In this document: piece after piece, positions 26,301-31,512 of the stretch | How the letters are laid out: each line of letters starts with the position of its first letter | Position numbering within the stretch: position 1 is the stretch's first letter | Virus record (IMG/VR): IMGVR_UViG_3300037427_004519 | Location: 1 to 31,512 of that record | Source: a virus | Strand: one strand, 5' to 3' | DNA: 31,512 nucleotides | Notes under the pieces: model-generated | What the model saw: only the letters and a program-made list of their open reading frames with translations | Database searches by the model: none | What the model was told of the DNA's origin: nothing | Program-made: the position numbers and the translations under genes

Positions 26301-26844
26301 AAACCACACCAGCGTCGACTTTTGCAGAGGCATATCTATCAATAGTTAGCTGAACCATTGATGATACTGCGGTTGTTTGAACCCCGGGGGCACTTAATGC
26401 AGTACTGTGGTTTGACTCTGACATAAAGCAACCCAAGAAGTATGTTCTTCCTAAGACACCATTAGAGTTTGCGTATGGATTAGCTGCAATGCTGCCAGCT
26501 GCTTGCACTTGTTTAGCGCCTACAACGAAGCCTGCATTTGTTACTTTTCCATCGGAGGCCTTAGTCTTTCCGTTACCGGCACCAAGGACCCTTAGGTAGG
26601 TCACAGCTTTTGCATTTGTTAACCACTCAACAACAGCGAGGGGTCCAAATTTTTCTGCATCAGTTTTGCCAAACTCTGCAACAAAATCCTTAAGTGTTCC
26701 GACTACAACGGGCACGAAAGCAGGCCCCCGATTAGCGGTACCAATAATTCCTGCAGGTACTCCAGATGGTGCGACACCTGAAGGGCCTGATAGGTCAATC
26801 TCTCTTGTGCTTACGCCTGCGCTTTTAAAAGTTAGTTCTGGCAT
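23383..26844 (-). CDS. Tail sheath protein 1, with large insertion
   Basis: A contractile sheath subunit of 1153 residues, compared with 659 in T4 gp18. The N-terminus has the family pattern FKSAGVSTREIDLSG…GVPAGIIGTANRGPAFVPVV. The C-terminal 350 residues carry the conserved core: FPDVTIRDPFMN, PPSVAVLGAFSLND, AHPWFAPAGFTRGAL, INPLTSFPGSDGIVVWGQKT, and DRVNVRRLLIEIRRQVRLVG, ending LQPTRVAEFISLDFVI. Between about 157 and 300 there is a Gly/Ser/Thr-rich insertion that the neighbouring paralogue lacks. It probably forms a surface domain on the virion. The ATG at 26844 follows AGGAGAACTGGGGA. The gene is 43 bases downstream of sheath 2. Confidence 0.95.
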   Translation of the reverse strand: MPELTFKSAGVSTREIDLSGPSGVAPSGVPAGIIGTANRGPAFVPVVVGTLKDFVAEFGKTDAEKFGPLAVVEWLTNAKAVTYLRVLGAGNGKTKASDGKVTNAGFVVGAKQVQAAGSIAANPYANSNGVLGRTYFLGCFMSESNHSTALSAPGVQTTAVSSMVQLTIDRYASAKVDAGVVFHDGMGNVYSASINSSKTNEASTSRAIGYSGVNSAAKLARSLWGSIQHAIDYGVAASSTGSASGNKLRMSANYVAGSATVQLTSSIGGPVGNVSITGHDLIGGATPFISITGSQGSSSGFDGGTGGSTPIIRGVLLAPSGVCIMLSGSQTGKAGVNQTPAKTTIATAAGPVGGVTGSVNIRNGKQEFVVLLNGHKGSGKYKRVLTASFDPDAGNYISNVFNTDPLQTEAAGHLLYAHWDIHPAMAVPTGSGVLVQGATEENGAGAAAGLPIYQDCAFILTGALGRNANASNKAPNYEGFETRYRAPRSPWVVSQKFGGVAKNLFKIHSRDDGVYANHLFKISIEGLRNSTSNTEKYGRFDLLVRDFNDTDTDRVVLEQFRGLSLNPMSDRYISRVIGDKSSKFDFDKKLGAQKLVYEGEHPNNSSYIRIEVADDVIDGIINDIALPVGFRGPHHLVTSGTECLNIPVSNTGTLPYTTTYKRSQTLPIPYREDIKVGRPPKEQADSAYYWGVQFEMKDNVLETNKSTKKNPGMKNYTRYLPGWQETYQAAWVGDNSGKAASTYYGELDSDKFQNNLFTLENIKVRTGSSGLADVKQWHSASYVRAGGIQVNASKKTRGFSVADDLGDSSVRKYAKFTFFLQGGFDGVNIFDEAKTKFENVAIKREMDDTNQGESDGPTVSAYDKALDIMSTKSDVDIKLLALPGVRHEQITNKAIEAVENRFDALYIMDVEERDVDNKVITGSIQDPGVNNTVTAFKDRGLDTSFAAAYFPDVTIRDPFMNVNVQVPPSVAVLGAFSLNDNVAHPWFAPAGFTRGALDPRNEGRTVAVNLSRANLDTIYESDINPLTSFPGSDGIVVWGQKTLLAAQSSLDRVNVRRLLIEIRRQVRLVGNRILFEPNRESTLAKFSSAVQPILTRIQEQQGLDRFKVVIDTTTTTQADVENNTLRGKIFLQPTRVAEFISLDFVITNAGAEV

Positions 26845-26887
26845 TCCCCAGTTCTCCTGTAACAGTAATTCATTTCATAACTATTCA

Positions 26888-29800
26888 TTAGACGAAACTT
26901 GCGCCTGTTGTATCGACAATAAAGTCAACTGCAATAAACTCAACTGTTCTTGTTGGTACAACAACAATCTTTCCGTTTAATCTATTCGCTGAAACATCCT
27001 CGTCTGTGTTATTAGTAGCGTCCATCACCACAGAGAATTTTTCAATTCCGGCTTGGGCTTGGACTAATGCCAGAAGCGGCACGACTTGTCCCACAAATCT
27101 TGAGCGTGTCTCAGGTGTGTTCTGTTCAAATACGAATCTATTCGCAATTCCAACAACGATTCGCTTAACTTCAAGCATCAGTCTTCTGACGTTTACTCTG
27201 TCAAGTGCTGACTTTGAAGCTTGTAGCGTCTTTTGACCAAAAATAACGTACCCTTCTCTTGGGAATGTTGCAATTGGATTGATCCTAGCATCGTAAAGTT
27301 CATCTCTATCGCCTGCATTGAGCCTAACATCGACATTTGAAACCATGTCAAGTGCAGCCCTGTTAAATCCAGCTGGTGCGAACCATGGATATGCAACTTT
27401 GTCATTATAAGCCAAAGCAGCGATAGCAGCAACAGAAGGCGGAACTTTTACTTGTCTTCTATTATACGGATCATCAATAAAGATATCTGGGAAATATGTT
27501 GCTGAATAATTGTTATCAACTGATCTTCCTGAGAATTCTTCAGACGTCTTTTGTACATCGGGTTTTGCAGTGGAGTCATCAAACAAACGATTTCCATCTT
27601 CATCATACTCGATCAAATCCATTAGATAGAAGAGCATGCTATAATCTCTAGCTCTTTGAGCAGCATAATCTGTAATGAATGCGTCTCTTATGCCGGGGAT
27701 TGCAAGGATATTTGTATTTACAGTCATTTCATCTGTCATTATTTTAACAGCAGTCCTGTAACTTGCAACAGCATTATTATCTTTACCTGTTCCACCTACA
27801 TTCTTAGCATTTCCGCTTGTATCAACAAGACCAGGAGAGACGAAGCTTCCGTTGGCGCCACCATTTGTATCGGTTGAAGCAGATCGATCATTCATCTTCT
27901 TGGCATTTACATCAAGAATGTTTAGACCGTCCCATCCACCGTAGAAGAATGTTGAGAATTTTGCCCACCCTGAGAATCTATTGAAGTAAACGGACGACGT
28001 TAGATTTACTAAAGTTCCTAGCGTTACGCGTTGTTTACTGGCAGAATCTTTGATAAGATAGTTACTCGAATCTGGCGCTCCATCTCTAAGATAAGCAGCG
28101 TCTCTCATGTGTTGACCAGCTGATGCTGTAAAGTTTGATACGAGGACCGTGGTTACCTTCTGTGATGCTCCTACGAAGTTTCCGAATGCTACCTTAGCTA
28201 GTGTAAACTTATTGTCACAGAATTTATCTGCGGATGTTCCTGTAACAAAAAGATCTAGCTTGTTGACTCCCATAAACTTGGTATAGTTTTCAATAAGTTC
28301 ATTTCTCTTTGAACCGTTATTGGGTTTGAAAGCTGCGTTAGCGATTGATCCAGTTTCTGGATTTCTTTCAAACTTAACACCCCAATAAAACTTAGAATCG
28401 GCCACTTCATTCTTCCCTGGTTTCCCTGGGACACCGTCATCATTTGTATTGTCGTATTGACCTTTTGTTACCTTGAATCTGAATGGTATTGGAGGGAGGA
28501 TAGAACCCGACAGGCCACATTGGGCTGTGTGAGCTAATCTTCGCTTCTGCGTTGCTGGCGGACCTGCTTTTGCGGTTCCGTATGATCCCAAAGCTGCTGA
28601 TCGATCAGTAAGTGTATCAGAAGTCTTTAACAACTCCATGCCTCGGAACCCGAACGGTAGAGCTGATGCCGGTACTTCACCTTCTTCAACAGCATTGTTC
28701 ATGACGACTCTTACAGAAGTTGATTTATTTGGATATTTTCCATCAACAATAATTCTTCTTTCTTCTTCATCTTCCGCATCAAAGTTGTAGTACGCCTTTA
28801 TGTCACCAATAACAGCTGCTACATATCTCTCAGATTTTGGATTCAAGTTACAATTTGGATAGCTCTCAATTACTTGGGGAGCTGCGTCTGTATCACTAAA
28901 GCTTCTTATTTCTACCGTGAATGATCCGTAAAGATTTCTAGGATCATCTGATTTTCTAAGATTCCTGATTGAGACTTTGAACTTATTATTTCCCCATGCA
29001 CCGTCGGAAATTGTTTCGAAGCGGAAAAGATCATATTCGGTTTCACCAAATGGCTGCGAAATAATAGCAGGGGTTTTTGGCGTCGTGAATCTGGTATCAA
29101 ATCTTCCGTATAAGTCTCTCATCGCTGTTGATGTGAGGCCACCGTCTGAGGACGTCTTTGCTGAACCTGATAGGATACCTACGTCATTTGCGCCGCCTGC
29201 TACGTTTGCGATTTCTGGATCGACTGGAAAGTGAGCGTAGAGTAAGTGCTGTTCTTTTAAGAATAGCGATGGATCAGTATTGAGAATATTTGCAATATAG
29301 AACGGTGAGGATGGATTCAAAGAAGCTGAAAGAATTTTAATACCCTTTCTACTGTCATCCGCTGCAAAGTCAGAGCTGTCAGATGAAGAAAGGACGATCT
29401 TAAACAGTCCTCTGTTATCTCCAGTTCTAATAATCCTTGCTGTATCGTTCAATGTTGCAAACGATCCCTTTGCAGGGGTTGCCTGGCCGGAACCGTCGAG
29501 AACCATCACTCTTGTTCCGGAGGGGGTCATGATCATTCCGCGAATCAGATTTACATACTCTGGTTCCGTATAGTTACCGGTATCAAATGATCCGTTATCA
29601 GTAAACATTGGACATGTGACAGACTCACTGGCTGAAACATAATGTCTGGCTGCGATAAACTGAACCGCGCCTTGATGTCTACCATCGATACTAGAATTTG
29701 ATGACTTTGAAGAAAGGGCAAATCCTGCATTTTTAACAGTACCCCTCGACTTTGTGGTATTCATATCATCAAGTGAATCATTGGCGCCCGCGCCAAGTAC

Positions 29801-30052
29801 TCTTAAATAAGTTAAAGAATTTCTATGCTTTAAAAATTCTCTTACGGCGTATGGACCGAATTTCTCCGGGTCTACACCACCAAATCTTGTTCTAAAGTCC
29901 TCAAATGTCCCTATTGTGACAGGAACAAATGCTGGTCCTTTTTCAGAAGTACCGATGACACCTGCAGGGGTTCCAGTTGGACCCTGGACTACGGGTGCGA
30001 CATCAATTTCTCTCTCAAAAAAACCAGGTGAACGAAAAGTTTGCTCAGCCAT
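26888..30052 (-). CDS. Tail sheath protein 2 (tandem paralogue)
   Basis: A second sheath subunit of 1054 residues. The N-terminus (FFEREIDVAP…TPAGVIGTSEKGPAFVPVTI) and the C-terminal core (FPDIFIDDPYNR, PPSVAAIAALAYND, AYPWFAPAGFNRAALD, INPIATFPREGYVIFGQKT, DRVNVRRLMLEVKRIVVGIA, VPTRTVEFIAVDFIVD) follow sheath 1 closely. Middle domains are more divergent, and it lacks the 157-300 insertion of sheath 1. Two adjacent full-length copies imply either a mixed sheath or different sheath zones (inference). Both copies keep the polymerisation core, so neither looks decayed. The ATG at 30052 has CGAGGAG upstream. Confidence 0.95.
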   Translation of the reverse strand: MAEQTFRSPGFFEREIDVAPVVQGPTGTPAGVIGTSEKGPAFVPVTIGTFEDFRTRFGGVDPEKFGPYAVREFLKHRNSLTYLRVLGAGANDSLDDMNTTKSRGTVKNAGFALSSKSSNSSIDGRHQGAVQFIAARHYVSASESVTCPMFTDNGSFDTGNYTEPEYVNLIRGMIMTPSGTRVMVLDGSGQATPAKGSFATLNDTARIIRTGDNRGLFKIVLSSSDSSDFAADDSRKGIKILSASLNPSSPFYIANILNTDPSLFLKEQHLLYAHFPVDPEIANVAGGANDVGILSGSAKTSSDGGLTSTAMRDLYGRFDTRFTTPKTPAIISQPFGETEYDLFRFETISDGAWGNNKFKVSIRNLRKSDDPRNLYGSFTVEIRSFSDTDAAPQVIESYPNCNLNPKSERYVAAVIGDIKAYYNFDAEDEEERRIIVDGKYPNKSTSVRVVMNNAVEEGEVPASALPFGFRGMELLKTSDTLTDRSAALGSYGTAKAGPPATQKRRLAHTAQCGLSGSILPPIPFRFKVTKGQYDNTNDDGVPGKPGKNEVADSKFYWGVKFERNPETGSIANAAFKPNNGSKRNELIENYTKFMGVNKLDLFVTGTSADKFCDNKFTLAKVAFGNFVGASQKVTTVLVSNFTASAGQHMRDAAYLRDGAPDSSNYLIKDSASKQRVTLGTLVNLTSSVYFNRFSGWAKFSTFFYGGWDGLNILDVNAKKMNDRSASTDTNGGANGSFVSPGLVDTSGNAKNVGGTGKDNNAVASYRTAVKIMTDEMTVNTNILAIPGIRDAFITDYAAQRARDYSMLFYLMDLIEYDEDGNRLFDDSTAKPDVQKTSEEFSGRSVDNNYSATYFPDIFIDDPYNRRQVKVPPSVAAIAALAYNDKVAYPWFAPAGFNRAALDMVSNVDVRLNAGDRDELYDARINPIATFPREGYVIFGQKTLQASKSALDRVNVRRLMLEVKRIVVGIANRFVFEQNTPETRSRFVGQVVPLLALVQAQAGIEKFSVVMDATNNTDEDVSANRLNGKIVVVPTRTVEFIAVDFIVDTTGASFV

Positions 30053-30077
30053 TACTGTATACTCCTCGAGTAGTTAC

Positions 30078-30083
30078 ATTATA
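30078..30083 (-). promoter_or_regulatory. Candidate promoter -10 box before sheath 2
   Basis: TATAAT followed by GTAAC on the minus strand, 26 bases before the sheath 2 ATG. No -35 box is evident. The downstream bases GTA match the ssb promoter context. The rest of the 108-base gap (30053-30160) shows only the ribosome site and no gene or hairpin that I can support. Confidence 0.3.
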
Positions 30084-30160
30084 AATATTCACGAACAGAT
30101 CAAAATACCCAACACCATTGCTGTTAGATGAAATCAAGTTCAATTCTTTGTTTTTAGTTA

Positions 30161-31420
30161 TCATTTTTCTTTCTCTGCACTAACATTTAAATCCGCAAAA
30201 CTTTCCATTGCCTGACTTGACATTACCGTCTCACCAGTCCTGGAGTCGGATGATAAGACAGGTAGATACTGAGATTTGTCTTGTCCGGTGAACGGATCTT
30301 TGACATATGTTAGTACCTGTCGGGTTTCGCGGCCTCTCCAATTTTTTTCTCGACCGTGCTTGTCTAAGATTGAAACTTCCCCCAAAAGAAAATCGTCAAG
30401 ATCAAAAGAGCCCATAGGCGATGAAGCTTCAGTTCCACCTTTTACTTGCGATTTTTGACTTTGCATTCCGAAGTGAACAGTTGGGGCAGAATAATAGCTC
30501 CTCAAGGGGCTTCCCTTGCCTTCCGGATCATTTGCTACTAAATATCCGTCGACCACTACTGAAAAGGAGTATCTTATTACCCTTTCTTGATCAGTAAAGT
30601 CATCAAAATTATTTCCATCATTGAAGTCATCTTGAATGTATGCAACAAACCAATATCCGTCTTCTGTCGATATTTTAAAATTATTTCCAGGAGCGTGGTA
30701 TGCAACCATCATTTGCTCAATCATAGAATTCATATGTGTTGAATATTGAGCCCAAAATGTTACTTCGTAAGTCATTCGAACAAATTTTGGAAATGGAATT
30801 GTAATTACTTCAAATATATTGTCCCCCAAATCTGTTGCTAAGCTTGGATTGCTAGGACCTGACTTGAACTGTCTATTCCCTACTGTCCCTGGCTTAACTG
30901 CCTTTTGAGGTTCATCTTTATCAATGATATGATTGTCAGATGAAATATTGTCTTGATTTGATAGTTTTAATTTGTTTTGAATTTTTTGATAATTTCTATC
31001 TTTATCAGAGAGACGCTTCTTAACAACCATGTCTCCAGTATCTCGGCCGCGGCCGGCTTGAGATATTGACTGACTTAATCCTGTTCGTCTGATAGAGATC
31101 AAGGGCAAGATGATCGCTCCGTTAGCGTCCCTTATCGGCTTTTGTCGTTTGACCAAGGCGAATCTTTCACCTGTTGCAAAAACAACGGGCACTGGTGCTT
31201 GCTGCTCGCGGTGAGTAATTCTTACTTGCAAAGTCTTGTCATAAAAATCAAATAGTGCCTTATCTACCTGTTCTAAACCGCAAGCTGGGATATGGAGACC
31301 TTCTGTGATATTGTCACCATCATATCCGGTGGGCAACCTGTGAGCACCATCAACCATATCCCTATTTGCATAGGTTTGTGAAGTTGTTTCGCCCTCTGTT
31401 AATCTAGTAGTATCAGACAT
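30161..31420 (-). CDS. Tail completion / sheath stabiliser candidate (gp15-like position)
   Basis: 419 residues. The segment ANGAIILPLISIRRTGLSQS (about 105-124), and later FPKFVRMTYEVTFWAQYSTH with MNSMIEQMMVAYHAPGNNFK (about 210-248), show a pattern I associate with T4-type tail terminator proteins such as gp15. Position directly before the sheath genes agrees, but the match is from memory and modest. Residues about 130-180 are charged and probably disordered, and the C-terminal 120 residues look extended. Two starts are possible. GTG at 31429 overlaps the previous stop. ATG at 31420 is preferred because GAGTGAGAG lies just upstream. Alternatives are another neck or baseplate-associated structural protein. 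Confidence 0.6.
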   Translation of the reverse strand: MSDTTRLTEGETTSQTYANRDMVDGAHRLPTGYDGDNITEGLHIPACGLEQVDKALFDFYDKTLQVRITHREQQAPVPVVFATGERFALVKRQKPIRDANGAIILPLISIRRTGLSQSISQAGRGRDTGDMVVKKRLSDKDRNYQKIQNKLKLSNQDNISSDNHIIDKDEPQKAVKPGTVGNRQFKSGPSNPSLATDLGDNIFEVITIPFPKFVRMTYEVTFWAQYSTHMNSMIEQMMVAYHAPGNNFKISTEDGYWFVAYIQDDFNDGNNFDDFTDQERVIRYSFSVVVDGYLVANDPEGKGSPLRSYYSAPTVHFGMQSQKSQVKGGTEASSPMGSFDLDDFLLGEVSILDKHGREKNWRGRETRQVLTYVKDPFTGQDKSQYLPVLSSDSRTGETVMSSQAMESFADLNVSAEKEK

Positions 31421-31425
31421 ATCTC

Positions 31426-31512
31426 TCACTCATCATAGAAAGAAGATCCCGATCCTGTCGAGTCCCCTCTAGATGATACCTCTTTTGGTTCTGTTATTGG
31501 CGCTTCAAGAAC
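31426..31512 (-). CDS. C-terminal 28 residues of an unidentified upstream protein
   Basis: An open frame enters from the window edge and ends at TGA (31426-31428). The visible tail (ITEPKEVSSRGDSTGSGSSF, then YDE) is polar and probably disordered. Its stop lies five bases before the ATG of the next gene, so the two are likely co-transcribed. Nothing more can be said about function. Confidence 0.55.
   Translation of the reverse strand, partial: VLEAPITEPKEVSSRGDSTGSGSSFYDE

Noticed and set aside
30080-30087. A perfect T4 late promoter octamer TATAAATA on the plus strand
   Set aside because: It points against every gene in the region, towards the antisense of the gp15-like gene, and lies in an AT-rich gap where such a match is easily fortuitous.
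1-31512. tRNA genes, CRISPR arrays, insertion sequences, attachment sites or a replication origin
   Set aside because: None was seen by eye: intergenic gaps are at most about 118 bases, without cloverleaf, direct-repeat array or iteron patterns.

Overview
The window looks like part of the genome of a large contractile-tailed (myovirus-type) phage of the wider T4-like world, probably an uncultured aquatic phage. Evidence for this is a T4-type replication set (gp32-like SSB, DnaB/gp41-type helicase, FEN-type 5' exonuclease, RecA/UvsX-type recombinase) next to a contractile tail module (two sheath proteins, tube, gp26-like, tape measure, LysM/gp53-like wedge, hub-like protein). No integrase, transposase, rRNA, tRNA or CRISPR was seen. 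The host cannot be named from the sequence.

Every supported gene lies on the minus strand, so transcription runs from position 31512 towards 1. Tail genes come first (31512 to about 8242): the C-terminal end of an unidentified protein, a gp15-like tail completion candidate, two tandem tail sheath paralogues, the tail tube, a small protein after a hairpin, a gp26-like zinc-knuckle protein overlapping a gp51-like protein, a small protein, a 1519-residue tape measure protein, another small protein, a 1050-residue baseplate protein, a LysM-type wedge protein and a 1432-residue hub-like protein. Replication and nucleotide genes follow (8207 to 1): a minimal family A DNA polymerase, a 75-residue protein with an N-terminal LRRII helix, a degenerate HD-domain protein, a charge-segregated 171-residue protein, SSB, RecA, 5' exonuclease, helicase and a partial class II (B12-dependent) ribonucleotide reductase.

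The SSB gene is an isolated transcription unit, with a good sigma70-type promoter upstream and a strong intrinsic terminator downstream. RecA, exonuclease and helicase are almost fused end to end, and the reductase follows 12 bases later, so recombination, primer removal, unwinding and dNTP supply are probably expressed together. The ssb and recA leaders share an identical 13-base element just upstream of the ribosome binding site.

There is no gene-free stretch over 300 bases. The largest gaps are about 105 to 118 bases (30053-30160, 22716-22829 and 4543-4641), and what they hold is listed below. The points most worth a second look are the HD-fold protein that has lost its metal ligands, the polymerase domain without an exonuclease and with an altered motif C, and the LR-rich helices ending in a (L/I)-x-E tripeptide in neighbouring small proteins, which could be capsid-targeting and cleavage sequences. 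Three more are the tandem sheaths, one with a large insertion, the poly-T overlap between the gp26-like and gp51-like genes, and the cysteine-rich C-terminal extension of the hub-like protein.
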